A stretch of DNA of 64,000 nt from Welwitschia mirabilis (GCA_051453625.1 JBOZIK010000001.1:287963744-288027743), one strand, 5' to 3'. Shown: positions 35,778-49,734, counted from the stretch's first letter. A program made the numbers and translations. Notes: generated from the sequence alone by a model not told the origin.

Positions 35778-36949
35778 TTAGATTTTTAAAAATCCTAGCA
35801 AATTAAGTGGCCATAACTTATTTTAGATGGAATTAAGTACTAGTAATGAATTAATCAATTATAAAATAAGATAAAATACATTTCAAAAATTTTTGAAATG
35901 GAGGAAGGCGAGGCTAATTTCTTATGCAATTGCAATTATCAACATAAGTCACATGCTAGCTGATAATAAGAATTGTATTAGGTGTGGCTTATATGAAAGA
36001 CTATCAACATAAAGAGGCTAATAGATTAAATTTTAGGGCTCTTATAATCCATCTTTGAAATTCTACCTAGTACCTATGAACTACAATAATGATTCCACTC
36101 TATGTAAGAGACCAGAGGTGATTTCATCCATGGGCATCAAGGTCATGGATTGTACTCATTATCAAATCTTATTTACTTTAATAGTCTTTAAAAATATATT
36201 ATCAAACCATTGTCCCATTTCTAGTGAGCTTCATTCAAGGATAGTTTTAGCACATACACAAGTTCAAAACTTATTACAAAACTAAGTACAAAACAATAAT
36301 TAATCATGATAACATAACGTAACACAATAGAAATGCTTAATGTAGCACAATGACAATAAATATACTATACACAATTGCACTATAAAAGTGAATAATATGG
36401 AATCATCAATAAATATATCACATAGTATAACATCTATGAAAAAATAATTTTAAAATTAATAATTAATTAATTAAAACACCCTAACAAACATAGCAAGAAA
36501 TTCTATATAATAACTCATACATTATATTTTGATTTAAATTAAAACTTAAAGAAAATAATATTAATTTTTTATTTAGATATTTAAAAAACACAATATTTGT
36601 ATTTTTATTAAAATTTAGACTAATTTAGACTTTTAGGAAATACTAACTTATAAACTTCTATTAACAATATGTAATCTTATTAAGGAAATTGGCTATGAAA
36701 GGCAAGATTCAAATATTGTATTATTGTATAATATTAAACATCACTTAATAAGGTATATCCTTTGCTATTTTTCTAACATTTTTCCATATTTTTAGTATAA
36801 ACTTACATTAGTTTCACTTAATAATATCTCTATTTCATGTTTGTTTTATATGAAAGCAAACTTATTTTAAGTAAAAGTGAAAAAATAATGCATTAAAATA
36901 TTTTTGTGTCTACTTTAACTAAATATATATCTCCTACAATCACATATCC
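35778..36949. other. Unassigned sequence
   Basis: A frame of 76 codons (36055-36285) has no recognised homology. Text such as CTACCTAGTACCTATGAACTAC resembles LTR-type non-coding sequence, but no second copy is present. Confidence 0.4.
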
Positions 36950-37250
36950 TACTAAAACAATGGCATGTTTTTCATATTTCATTTTCAAATCATTTAATAA
37001 TTATCTAATATGCTTTCTAGGTAAAGTTTCTGTAAAGAAAAACTAAAATCATCAATCAAAAGAAAGTAATAGAAGTGTATAAGAGGCTTGAATATGATAT
37101 ATATGTCTATATACATAAAATTTCCTAGTACTTCTTGACCTAAAATATCACCCCATCCACATGAGGTTGTATCCTCAAGATGGTATTCAAGATTAGTACA
37201 AGGTTTGTACACGACATTATTTGGAAATTAATATTAATTAATAATCAACC
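36950..37250 (-). pseudogene. Ty1/copia integrase fragment (copia 1)
   Basis: The 72-codon frame 37212-36994 reads LGNFMYIDIYIIFKP, then HFYYFLLIDDFSFSLQKLYL. This corresponds to the start of the copia integrase core: the His-x-Asp-x-x-Gly-Pro block with its catalytic Asp, then the hydrophobic strand ending FIDDFSR. The conserved Gly-Pro and Arg are lost. Nothing recognisable follows on either side, so this is an isolated scrap. Confidence 0.65.
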
Positions 37251-37259
37251 CTTCTTACT

Positions 37260-38299
37260 AAAAGTTAAGAAATGGTATGATAATAAGTAAACAAGAATAT
37301 TAACAAATAGGATTTAGATGATAGAGTAAGAGACATAATATCATGCATTACATTTAAGGTTAAAATGAATTTTAATATAATAAAAATAATAATTCATAAA
37401 ATCCAAAAGTAATTTTTTACCCATATTAAAATTATGTTTTAGAAAAATAATCCGAGTGACAATGTAATGCAAAGAAAAAGTAGTAAAGTGCAAGGGTGAG
37501 TAAAACTAGCATAGTGTATGGTATTAAAGTAGTATAAAAACATCACATGAGTAGCAAAAGAATGAATAACACAAAAGCATGCGACACAAAAGCAAATGGC
37601 ACTATTGAAAATGAGTGTTCAAAGAGAATTAAATAATAAAATGAAGTTACTGCTATTACATGAGAGTTCTTATTTTTTAAGCATTAAATGATTTAAGAAT
37701 AGTTGATATGTAATACATTATAATTATTATAATATTTTATATGTCTTACAATAGTAAATAAATAATTATCATTTAAAACCAATAGAAGGTCAAATATCAT
37801 ATTAATACTTTATTAATGCAATAGTTCCAAGATAAACATTATATTTTCCTAAGCCTAAACCCCCAAAATAATGGATTACTAAATTAAATTACATGTAAAA
37901 GCCATTACTAATTAAATAAATGAGAGGAAGGATCTTAACTCCACAATTATGGAAATTAATATTATAAAAGACAAATTAACTTATCAATGCTTACTAGACT
38001 TTTCTTTGCTAGATGCTATAACTAAGGGTAGCATCCTTAAGATGTTTATGCTTAACTCCTATGAACTATCATAACCATATTGTTTTTGTTGAAAAATAAC
38101 TTCATAATGAAGATTCTAGATAAAATAAAGAATAAGTAAGCAGAGATGCCTTTAAACATAGAGTAAGGCAATAGACAAATTAGGTTGGATGCCAAGAAAG
38201 ATATCATTAATACTTGATTCAAAGTTCTTATAGATTCTATAAATAAATTTCCAAGTATTTTGTGTAACCACACATTAATTAAAAAAATTTAACAAAAAT
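37260..38299. other. Unassigned, possibly 3' end of LINE 2
   Basis: A 73-codon minus-strand frame (38273-38052) is unrecognised. It could belong to the LINE C-terminus or its 3' untranslated region. Confidence 0.4.
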
Positions 38300-41000
38300 T
38301 TAAAAAAAGAATATTCTATACTATAGATAGAAATGACAAAGAAACAAATCCCATATTCTAAAGATAGATTTGAGTAGGAAGACTTTAATTGATTAAACAC
38401 CATAAAAGATTCAAGTGTTTAGAAAAATGAGAGTTTTTTAAATGTCCTTTATCATTTACTTACAAAATTATGATAATAATTGTATCTTCCAATACTTATT
38501 CTTATGAATAGAATCATTTTTATTAGCGATGTCATAAGTAACTCTAGAATTAAAAGAAAAAATAAACTTATCATCCTTCCAAATAATATTTAGAAAGATT
38601 TGATGCAAACTATTTTCTACCTCAAAAAAATTATCAAGATCAGAAATTACTTCTTTAAATGTTCTTCACTTTATTCTAGTTAGTCCATAGAGCAAAGAAG
38701 CCTCATTTCATACAATTTATGTGCCATGAAGTTATAGGCCCAAAGTTGTATTAATTCCTAATTTAATCTAAATAGTGCATAATCTAGGTGAATGAATAAT
38801 CCAATTCACTGTATCAAAAGAAATCCATCATAGATTTCAAATCAAATCTTCTAAAACTTTAATTTGATGATAATCCTAATGTTTTCTAAGCATATGTCAA
38901 GTTTTTCAAATTTTTTTAAGAATTAAACAAGCAAGAATAGAAATGGCTTAAAGAAAAATAAAATAGTAAAGAAGACTCTTGAAAATATAACTATTATGAT
39001 TTTTGTGTTTTTCATGCATAAGCCTATTTCTAAGAAGAATAATTCAGGCATCATCACATGTGCTAGATTTATTACTTCATTTAGATAAAAGAGAAACACC
39101 TTGAATATAATAATTAATAAAGTTAATCACTCCATGTTTTTTGTACTGGTGATTCAAATATCTTAAGTAACTCTTAAAATTCCTTTAAAATTTTGAGTAG
39201 TATATCATAGAAACTAATGAATTACTTGATCAATTTTATTAGATAGCTCATTGATTAGAGGTTTTGCTTAACTATCAAATTTCTCTAAAGAAAGTAAGTT
39301 TTCTTTCTTTTCATTCTTCTAGATTATTCTCAACTTTATCAATAATATGATTTCATAAAACTTTATATTAGCCTCAAAACAAAAAAATTCTTAAAAGATT
39401 AAAAGGAGAATTATTTTACAAAATTTTCTTAATATTATGAAAAGCTAGTTAATGATGTCATCTTTACAATAAAAAACAAACTTTTGCCAATTGATATAAA
39501 AGCTAGATAACTTATAATATTACTCTACTCTTACTAATGAATGACTAATATGCTATAGATAATTTTTTATCATGAAAAGGATATCAGCTACAAATTGCAT
39601 GTTGAGTAGTTGCATATCTCTATAATCCACTAATATTTACTTAATAATTCTCTTTTAAACATCATAATGAAATATATGTAAAATAAAATCTACAATAATA
39701 ATAAGAATGTAAGGAATTAGATGATATCCTTGATAGACTAATCTCTAAAGAAAAAAGAAGGGACTCAATCCAATGTTTACAAAAGCTTGATCGTTGGCAT
39801 CATTTATACATCATATGAAAAAACTACTCATCAAATCCTAATTTATTAAGAAAGAAAATAATAAAATTTTCCTCAATTCTGTCATAGGCTTTAGAATAAT
39901 CTAACTTAATAAAAGAAATATTTTTATTTATGTTAAAATCTTATCACATCCCTTTCTAAGCTATAATTACATTATTGAAGATGTATCTTCCTTTGATGAA
40001 ACTTATTTTCTTAGGTCTTATCATGTTATCAATAATATTCCAAAGTTTAAGAGCTAAGAAGTTTTCTAAAATTTCTTGATTATTAATAAGAAGGGTAATA
40101 GGCCTCTAATTGCTAATATATTAAAGATCTTGATCCTTTGAAAAATTTTGAATTACACCTTTATTAATAATTTTGACAAGAGCAACCTATTTAATTGCTT
40201 CCTAAAAACATGAAAGAGATCATCTCCAATAATGGGCTGGTGTTTTCTTAAAGAATCCTATGGAAACACTAGTAAACCCTAGGGCTTTACCATCATCTAA
40301 ATAAAGTGTGGATTCTTTAAGTTCATGTTCTATAATTTCTACTTCGACAATTTGTTAATGTGCCTATATGATAAGATAATAAATATGAATACTAGAGGAT
40401 TTAACTTTTTTATTCTTTTTTCTGTAAAAACTATCAAAGGGAAAAAGAAGAAAAATCATTTACCAAAAAATAATTAATAGTCCTAAAATCACTAGTGATA
40501 GAACCCTTTACATATGGTGATTTTATCTCAGGCACCTAATTAATTCCCTTGAGAAATTTAAAAAATTCTTTACAATGTTCATATTTAATTTGAAACTAGA
40601 AAAAATGACTTTTAATTAGAGCATCTTTACTTCAAAAATCTTGCAACATTACTTAGCTTAATGGGCTAGCAACTGCATTTGTTTAATAGTCTCTAAGAGA
40701 TATCCTTTAATTTGGTACTTTTTCTTAGCAAATTCCTTTACGAGCCATCATGCATAAGTCCTAACTCTGCACATAGTATGATTCCATCAAGTCATTCAAC
40801 CAATATTACTAGTTGGTATTTTTTCCACATTCCATAAGAATTTTAAAATATTTTTTTTAACTAGGATCTATAAACATATGAATATGTATATGAAAAATAT
40901 CTTATGTCCAAAGGGAAAAAGAAACTACCAACATTGATATAAAAATGCTAAAAGAATGGAATCTTATAAACTTCTATTTTTTCTTTGTTGTTTAGAAAGG
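38300..41000 (-). mobile_element. Decayed LINE no. 2 (reverse transcriptase portion)
   Basis: On the minus strand, linker, RT and C-terminal fragments follow each other. The RT differs from LINE 1: its motif after the fingers is FIKGRYIFNN rather than the degraded block of LINE 1, so it is a separate family. No endonuclease or ORF1 is readable; an LTR sits just upstream (41.2 kb), so the 5' part may be truncated. No poly(A) tail was recognised. Confidence 0.75.
38480..40800 (-). pseudogene. LINE reverse transcriptase pseudogene (LINE 2)
   Basis: Order on the minus strand: DDGKALGFTSVSIGFFKK (40300-40243), RPITLLINNQEILENFLALK near 40100, PKKISFIKGRYIFNNVIIA near 40000, KLDYSKAYDRIEENF (39909-39863), a degraded RQGxxL block YHLIPYILIIIVDF near 39690, and QFVADILFMI (39596-39567). 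In the last one the first Asp of the catalytic pair is Ala. The fingers, first catalytic Asp (LDYSKAYDR) and following helix are well preserved between stops. Downstream fragments to about 38480 (WKDDKFIFSFNSRVTYDIAN) may be the C-terminal zf-RVT region. Confidence 0.8.
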
Positions 41001-41202
41001 AAGATTAGAAATATAGAATTATCCAATAAATAATAAATTCTATCACTTCCTCACTAGTAATTGCATAAAATATATTGATTCTATTGTAAATTGTTTATTA
41101 GAAAGGATCTAATATCTAATAGGCAATATTTTTATTTAAAATTATATCAATATTCCTTTTATTAAGCAAAGATAATAGGAATAAGATCACCACTATTGCG
41201 AT

Positions 41203-42387
41203 GCATATTTGTGCAAACGTTATGCTTTTAAGAAGGTCCTGTCATTCACAAATAAATGTATATTTTGCACAACACAACACACTAATATAGATGGGAGTGA
41301 CTAAAATATCATATTCTAGTTAAAGATGAAAACAAGGAGAAAGAGAATTAATTTCAAGAAAACAAAACTCTTTTACCTTTAAAGTAAAAATAAAGAACAA
41401 ATGCAAAAAATAACAATGTAATACACTCATGCAAATCTAATCTAAGTACAACTTCCATCTAATTATTGTCTTGTCCTATTATAGAAATTAACCTTGTATA
41501 GTCTAGATTAATCAAGAAATGTAGTCACCAGATCAAGACCAACCTAAGCTATCAGGTACATTGAATAGAATATAAAACTATGTAAAGTTAATCTAGAAAA
41601 GAAAAGACAATGCACCTAAACTAACAATGCTTAACCTTAATAAAGGTTGCCCTCATAATTTATATCACTAAAGAAGTTGTTATGGAATCAGAAACAACAT
41701 AAACTAGAAGGGATATGCATAAACTAAGCATAAAAAAATTAAAAAAAAAGGTTCTTTAAATTAAATTCAAACCAACATTCATGTTACAAAGAAGCAACAA
41801 CTCATAATGTTATACAACCCAATACTAAGGAAGATGTTTCTCTGCAATAATATTAGATGGATCTCTGATCCTTCGATCTACTATCACAAGAATTTCTAGT
41901 ATAAATAAAGACAAGTAGATGTCAAATGCAAAGTTAATATTTATTAATAAAGACAAATTAACAAATAAATAAGACTAATAAGCACAAGTAAAAATCCTAA
42001 TAACCACATAAAAAACTAAGAGACAAATGGCTAAAGTTAGGTAAAGGTTGGTGAAGCATTATTTTAGTGTCATCCTTCTGGTTGTCCAGACATATAGGAG
42101 ATGATGTCACCTCATAAGAATTTCATATCATTTTCTAAATTTATTCTGATTAGCATCACCATTGGACTAAGTTTTTTGTCATCTATACAATCATCTAGAT
42201 GATAAGGTGGATGATAGGCTTTCTATAAGTATTCATGTAATGCACTAGCCTTGATGTTTGGATGAATTTTACTTTAGATAAGAAATATATAATTCATATT
42301 AGCTCTTCATTATCATAGAAATCTAGCATAAACCAATTTAATATCCTAAAAAACTACTTGAAATACCCTATCAAATACATACAAGTT
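41203..42387 (-). repeat. Isolated LTR related to gypsy element 2
   Basis: The left part (about 41203-41452) matches 63511-63776 and the right part (42091-42387) matches 52748-53061, the two LTR portions of the minus-strand element at 52.7-64 kb. Together these show a full-length LTR of about 1.2 kb. No primer site, polypurine tract or coding trace borders it, and the last 10 bp (CAGCATGACA) present at 53063-53072 are missing. It is either a solo LTR or a truncated element. It carries a palindrome of the family listed at 42181-42213. Confidence 0.75.
42181..42213. repeat. Palindrome of the CATCTAGATG family (isolated LTR)
   Basis: Centred at 42196/42197 on CATCTAGATG (42192-42201). The arms extend as imperfect complements to about 42213, with a GATGATAG right end. 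Confidence 0.7.
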
Positions 42388-43089
42388 AGTATATATAAAA
42401 ATTATATGCACAAGAATTTATAAAAATTTTCATTTTTGAAAAGCGTGATTTTAAATAATATTTTTCTTTTGATAATCTTATTTCTAATTATCTAAGCTTA
42501 GAAAATAAGAAATAATAACCTTAATAATGATAATATTTTAAAATTTTTTAAAAATGTAAAATATAAACATACTAATTCCCAAAGGTACATTTATCATGCA
42601 TAAAATATTATATTTAAATAATTTGTATAAAGAAAATATGTATTTATAGACTTAATATTATTATTCCCTTAACTTCATAATTAATTTTCTTTAGTGTCTC
42701 CATTAATCTAAAGAACATAATGTAAAACACACATGCAAACACACAACCACACCAAACATAAACTTGAATACACATAGCTAAGAATTGGAATATTCACTTT
42801 ATAAAAGATTGCTATCATTTAAAGTTAAACTAGTATCCACTACAACTTGCATTTTACTCCTCCTTACTCTTCCTTGAACTTAGTTTTAAGAGTTTGTAAT
42901 CATCTTCTTACATCTTAGCATTATATCTTATAAAGGGATATTGTAAATAAATCAATTAACTACAATTTAAAAGAGAAATAATGAATAATTAAAAGTCCAT
43001 ATTCTACTAAGTTTATAATATAGTAGTATATTCCACCAAAGGGTGTAGTATTCACTTAGAGTATAGAAAAGATTTTAATTTAAAACATA
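42388..43089. other. Unassigned AT-rich sequence
   Basis: No coding or repeat pattern recognised. Confidence 0.5.
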
Positions 43090-44041
43090 AATGACACATA
43101 TGTCATAAATTAGCAAGTAATCATTCTGATTTTGAATCATGAATTTCTATGTTAATGTACTTTATTCTTTCATGTGTAGTAAGATTTTTGGAAATTATAA
43201 TTATAAAGGATCTATCACATAATAAGTGAATTAGTCTATTAACAGAAAGAGTAAAATCATCAAAATTTTATCAAGCCATATTAACTATTGTATTACAAAG
43301 TGCATTACCATATATTTAGATTTAGAAGCAGAAAGAATAATGCATGATTGTTTCTTACTTCCCAAGAAAAAAGTGATTTTACTATGGATCATAATGTAAC
43401 TTGTGGTATTCTTTCTATTGTTAAGACTGCCATCCCAAATTGCAATAACACAATTAATTAATTATGTATTATATTATGCCTTATAATATAAATCTTGGTT
43501 TAACACTCCCTTCATATAATTTCAAGTTCATTTTATAGCATGAATATGTGGTTTTCTAGGAGATGTCATAAATATTAAGGTAATCTAATAACATATTAAA
43601 AATTAGGCCTTGTTTCTATTAGATAAATTAAACTTCTTATTATTAATTGATAAATATGCTAATTAGCAATGTTTCCTTTCATATTTTTTATGACTTTATG
43701 ATTATTTAACAAAGAAGTGGAGATATATTTTGATTCATGCATAGGGAATTTCTTTAACATATTAAGAACATACTTCACTTGATCCAAAAAAATGCCACTT
43801 AAGAGTTGTTGGATTTAGAGTTCAAGATAATAAGGAAATTTTTGAAGAAGAATTATTTCAAACTTCTTTTTCATTTTTTTCTAAATTTTTCAATTTCACA
43901 TTTTTTATACCATCATAAATAGTGTCATAAATAAAAATTAAAAACAAAATTAGAATGTCTAGTGAAACAGTTTTTATAATCATGATTTCATAAATAAGTA
44001 TCTAATTTAGAAAACAAAAACCATATAAAGCCTTCTTAAGT
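43090..44041 (-). pseudogene. Ty1/copia RT - RNase H remnant (copia 2)
   Basis: Starting at 44041 on the minus strand: LKKALYGF (the conserved Leu-x-x-Ala-Leu-Tyr-Gly-Leu block), then FFGSSEVCS and IHAIK, a stop, T, a stop, NYMKGVLNQDLYYKA (43530-43480). RNase H blocks follow: DGSLNNRKNTTSYIMIHSKI (about 43430), then LLCDRSFIIIISKNLTTHER and IKYINIEIHD (43215-43140). These are the C-terminal RT and RNase H motifs of copia elements. The Cys-Asp of the last Asp block is retained (LLCDRS). Upstream RT and integrase parts are not readable and no LTR was found. Confidence 0.85.
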
Positions 44042-47000
44042 AAATAAATCTAATCTCTTATTAACTAAATAAACATGATATGCTAAGGTAAAATAAGATA
44101 CATCATGGTGTTATACTTATGGAAAACTAAAACCCCAATGAAGACATAGTTGTGTTTGCTTACTTATAAAGGCAAGCTCTAAATGTTGTAAAAGAAGAAA
44201 AAAATAGAATTAGTTTTTTAAATATTACCCTCTTATTTTTTCTTACTTTTCATTTTTGCATGTGATGTCAAAGTTTAGGGTAGGATTCCTAAAACTCTTA
44301 GAAGCTTACATGCATCATTTCATGTATTTGCTAAGGTTTTATTTAGATCTAGATTTTTTCTTGGATTTATTTTTTATTTTTAATAGTAATTTTACATTTT
44401 TTTCATAGGGTTTCTACTTAGATATATATTTTACAAAAGTAGCTTGTAATTTTTATTTATTTTTCATTTAGCCTTGGAAAAATTATTGCATGCAATACAT
44501 TCCACATTATCTCAATGTTAATAGTTCCTTGACTTATATTTGGATTTGCATATTAATTGGATATTAGTTTTTATTTAAAAGAAGAACTGCTATCAGATTT
44601 TTGCTTGTGATTTTAGATAGCACAAAGATCTCTATGTGAATTGTAATTAGATCGATTATAGTAAATCATGGATTGTTTTTTTATTTGAGGATTTTAAATT
44701 ATCAAAACATGTAAAATAGAGTGTATTTCAAAATCTATATCAGTGTGTAAAATATTTGAAAGACCAAGAAGATGAAGAAATAAAAAGATGATTCATAGTC
44801 ATAAGAATATTTAATCTCTTTAAACTACCCAAACTACAATAGAAGATTATTATTTAATATCAAATTATGATTTAATTAATAAATATAGCCAAACATTTAA
44901 AACTCAAACATTTGATTACTCATTAGAGTTACTTCTCATATGAAGGTTTGAGCATTTCATTTAGATAAAATTTAAAGATTATTTATTACCCAAAAATAAT
45001 TTGAATAAGGTAACATAGTAATAATTAAAAATAATAAAATATACAATTAATAGAAACAACCTATAACTTCAAATACAAACATCATCACTACCCACAAAAT
45101 ATTGAATCAAATAAATCCACTAGACTTTACATATAGTATTTCTCACAACTCATAATATTTTACTATAATTAAATTTATTACAAACCTAAATAAATAAAAA
45201 AATAAAAACATAGCTAAGAAACTTGAAGAAAATAGAAGTTTCTTTACAAATTTAAACTCTTCATATTTCTATTCAACTTTTATACTTTAATATCTTTAAG
45301 AAATCAAGGTTTCTCCAATTTTATGTTCTTTCTATGTCTCTCAAGTCTTTTTCACTATTAGAAATGATGAAAAAGTAAATAAAATGTAGTTTGAAATCCT
45401 TACTAGTTATTTTTTAATGAATAGAATCTATAGTTTTTTTGGATAACTTTAGATCCCGATCTAGAATGATTTGCTCTAGATCATGCTTTAAGGCTTTAAA
45501 ATCACGCTATGCCCAAACATCATGCTCTAAAACTAATGTGAATTATGTTTCTTTAGAGCCTAATATAGTTCATGTTGGATTGCACTTTTAATCATATTCA
45601 TCTAAGTAGGGCATGAATTTTATTCCTCTTTGAGATCTAAGAAGTTAGAAAGTTACGATGATCTACTTTAATTATTTTTCAAGTATTTGTTTTTTACATT
45701 TATTTTTATTTTCATTTATAATATTATAAGATTCATTTACTTATAATTTATAATATGTGTAATATATAATCTTCTTAAATTTGTGATTCTTACATAGCTT
45801 TAGATTCATTGTCTTTTAGACACTTTGTAATAGCTTTACCTCTAGTTTTGTTATGGTTCAATTCTAGAATTTCATAGCACTGATCTTCTTAGGAGATTAA
45901 ATATATTAGATTTCACTATTTTGGCTCCATTTTTATAGTGACTTCTAGTGTGCCTATTCTTGTGGCATTATGTACCTGAGGAATGTTCACCATTTGAAGG
46001 AATGTGAAGGAATATAAATCCTTACTTTTTTGAAATCTCCAAAACTGTGATCACTAGCAACTTATTCTTTACTGCAAGTGCTATATTTTGATTTTAATAA
46101 GTGGTTATAGACATTCTTATATCATACCATAAAATAAATATAATACAATAGCAACTATTAACCTAGATTAGGTAGAAGCCAAAATCTAACGTCTTAAAGA
46201 ATTAGCCAAAGATGATAAAGGTAGTAGACCATGAAGTAGCTAGATAATGATATGTCTAGAGCATAAGGGAAAAAGATAAAATCTTTAATTTATTCATAAT
46301 AAGAAAATATTAACTAAAGATGCTTATGTTAATAATCAATTTCATCAAACTTAGTTTTCTACCTAGGAATCCTATTCTAGTGTTCTCCTGCAAGAAATCC
46401 TTTTGTCTTGAAATCCACATTCCAACTAATAATAATGAATACAGAATATTCATTCATGAGATTTTATTTTGAATATTTTCAATTTTCATGGCATTTTTTA
46501 TGAATTTCTCATTCAAAATGATGGCATTCAAAGAAACCATTAAAAACATATTATAAATCATGGTCTACATACATGATAGAGAATTAACCATAAATTTGTA
46601 AAGTATTTGGCCTTGATGCTTAAGATTATAAACTATGTTCATTGCAATTAGCTATATATTTGTAATAGGATCTTTAATTATAGCTTATTTCAAGTCCTTA
46701 AAATCTTTAAATAATTTCATAAAAGTTTATTTAATTTCTGTTTTGTTCTTATCCACTACTTTGTATACTACATTTTTAAAATCTTGTGCTTATAATTCTA
46801 TTCTTCATACATTCATCCTTGCATAGATATCTACCTACAAACATGAATCTTTATGCTATGGTTTTGAGCTTATCTTTGTATACATGTAAAACTATTTATT
46901 TTTTGATTTTTTCTATTTAGCCTACTCACATGTGTATTTATGCTAAACAGTTGGCCTTTTTTTACTCATGTGTTTTTTTTTAAAAATAATTTTTAAGAGC

Positions 47001-47944
47001 ATGTTAAAGCCATTATAAGATTAAAAAAAAATTTTACTTATGTTAAGTGAGGTTAGAATGTAGCACAAAATTTACTTATCTTAATTTTTCACTTTGACCA
47101 TCTTTTTCATTTATGCTTTAGATAGATCAATTTAAGTTTGAAATGTTTAGAAAGGTCCACTTAACTTGTTTATATCAAAACCAAGTCTCATTTTTGTTAT
47201 TTTAATTTTCATTTTTTACATTTAATTCCTATACTAAATTTAATTTCATTAAGGTTTAAATTTAGAAATTACTCATTCCTTTAACACATTACTAGTAATA
47301 AGTCTTAGTTGGTGATAAGTATAAGGAGACTTACATAAATTCAATTTATGCTAGGCTATAATGCTTTTAATCTTATTTTGTAGTCTTTAAATATTATAAC
47401 TATGTAGTTTAGATAATACAAAAGGCCTTATGTCTCTTAAACACAGATGTCCTAGGCATTTCCAAGTCTAGATTAGTATGTATATCTTGGTAACTAAAGG
47501 TGTATTTGGTAAAGGCCAAAGGCATAATAGTAGGATCTACTTGAATTTATCATCAATTCAATAGGAAGGCATAAGTAAAATTAACTAAAATTTACTAAGG
47601 TATAACTAGGTCATACAACGTTACATCATACTCTTCCTTAAAGGGGGGTATATCACAAAGATAATTAAAATTGGATAATAACTTAGATTTCTTAAGAAGA
47701 TGATTTACACTTTATTATTTTACTCTTTTTAAACCTTGAAAGGAATATCAATACCATTTGTATTCGAATTAAGATCTCAAATTAAAAAAATATTCTGCTT
47801 AATTATCTAATGATTTAGATTTCTTGCATTTAAATTTACCATGTTTACATAAGAAATCTAAACAATATTACTTTATTTTTCTTTACATGTGTAATTGTAG
47901 TTTTATGTTTTTTTTGTGGAGTTAACTTTTTATTTTTTCTCATA
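44042..47944. other. Unassigned AT-rich sequence
   Basis: It should include the rest of copia 2 and the 5' part of copia 3, but no domain is readable. The frame at 46635-46826 is a hydrophobic low-complexity translation with no homology. A polypurine run AAAGGGGGG lies at 47640-47648, without LTR support. Confidence 0.4.
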
Positions 47945-47946
47945 CT

Positions 47947-48260
47947 ATTATGGATTGGATAGATTATTTAATTAGTGGATGTAAGAAAGATCAATTTAGA
48001 ATTAAGTATACCTCTTTATTATGACTTTTTTTTCCTTTCTAACATCTTTTTATATCATTATGACCTAAATATATTATTTAATTATGGATGTAAGAAAAAC
48101 CTCTTACAAATTAAATATAACATTTTGGTTTTCTTCTCTTTTTACAGTCTCATCTTCATTTAGTGAGTTTTCTTTATATAATGGATAGATAATTTGTTTA
48201 ATTATGGATGTAAGTAAGTTTACTATGAATTACAACTTGACATCTCCTTTTCCTTTTGTT
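47947..48260. repeat. Three tandem copies of a 110-120-bp unit
   Basis: Copies start at 47947, 48057 and 48178 and share ATTATGG followed by TTTAATTATGGATGTAAGAAA and a trailing AATTA block. Spacings are 110 and 121 bp. The frame at 47975-48163 lies within it and is not a gene. Confidence 0.7.
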
Positions 48261-49699
48261 TTATAAAAGGAAATTTAAAAGAAAAAGTTTTAAACCTTGT
48301 TAAACTTCTTAATACTAATATTTACACTTATAATTATGAACAACATTTATGTCACTCTTCAGAATGGTTAAACTTAAAAATATTAGCATGAATATTTCAT
48401 ACTCATCATATCCATATGTTTTTTCTACGTTAATTTCTTTGATAAAGTTCATTTTTTTCTTCAATCTTAGGATGAATAAATTATTGAAAATTGATAGATA
48501 ATAAGTTGATAGAAATCATTAAAAAATCTATGAATTCATAGCATAAGAAATTAGTGGACCTGAGTAAGACAAGTTCAACCAAATTAATCACATTGTAGGA
48601 TACATTCTACTTAAAGAATAACTTAAAGATTACCAATATCATAATAACTATGAATTATTTGCATTATTAAAAATAAAATATGTAATAAGTAATAGCATAA
48701 ATGAGTGATATCAAGGAAAAGGTTACTAATATTAACTTAAAGAATTAAGTTTTCATACATTACATTAAATTGGTTTATTTTTGCTAAATAAATTATGTTT
48801 TTACATTATAGTAAAAAACTACCACATAGTATTGTTCATATGCTTAGTAAGAATTTTATTGTTGTCAAATCCCAATTCAACTATATTGTTACCTCATTCT
48901 ATGATTTCACATTCAAGATGTCACATCCACATAATATATCTCATCTAAACAAACATACTTGAAGCAAATATTCTCCCAATGTTAGACATCACAGTAAGAA
49001 TAAATCACTCTAAAAATAGTAATCATCTCCATCTACTTAATGATATTAATCTTAGCTAAAAAAGAAACAACATTGTAACATCTCATATTATGAATAAATA
49101 AGATCAAAATAATGTTATTCTAAAGAAGAATACATATTAATGTTTTCACTTTAGAAGACAAGATCATATGACTAATTATCATCAGATATTTTAGAATAAA
49201 ATAAAAACTACTTCTAAAGAAAATATAGTTACTGTGACTCTAGTTATTTTTAATAATACTAAATACTATAAATCTAATAAAATATTATAATGTCATGAGA
49301 TTAAATGTATGAGTAAAAAAAATGTCATAACAAGTCTTAAATCCTATATACTAGTCTAATAAGGCACATGATTTATAGATTTGATTATTTTAATGATTTC
49401 ATAGCACAACTTAATTAATTTTAAAGATTTACTTCCTATAGTAAGTTATGGTTAGGTTCTTTTTAAATTGACTTCTCTAGTACACTAAATGATTTATCAC
49501 ATTTTGTATATCCCCTCTTTATGATCATACATTCTCTCACTTTTGATGTTAATTAGAGAAGATCATTTAATTTTCATGACATTGATTAACATTTTTTATT
49601 TTACTTATAACCTTATATTAAAAGGCTACATGAATGGAAAACTGATATGTCTTTAAGGTTTTATTTGTATACATAAAACTTCCTCCTATGTTTCATAAG
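48261..49699. other. Unassigned; probably the gag region of copia 3
   Basis: Position suggests the gag and protease of the copia element downstream, but no zinc knuckle or protease motif could be read. Confidence 0.4.
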
Positions 49700-49734
49700 A
49701 AGAAATTTCTTCATTTCTACTATGACATGCTTGC

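Noticed and set aside
46635-46826. Plus-strand hydrophobic frame of 63 codons
   Set aside because: Composition reflects AT-rich DNA (Phe, Leu, Ile, Asn); no motif, no homology recognised.
47640-47655. AAAGGGGGGTATATCAC as a polypurine tract before an LTR
   Set aside because: No TG start follows in the right position and no second LTR copy is present.
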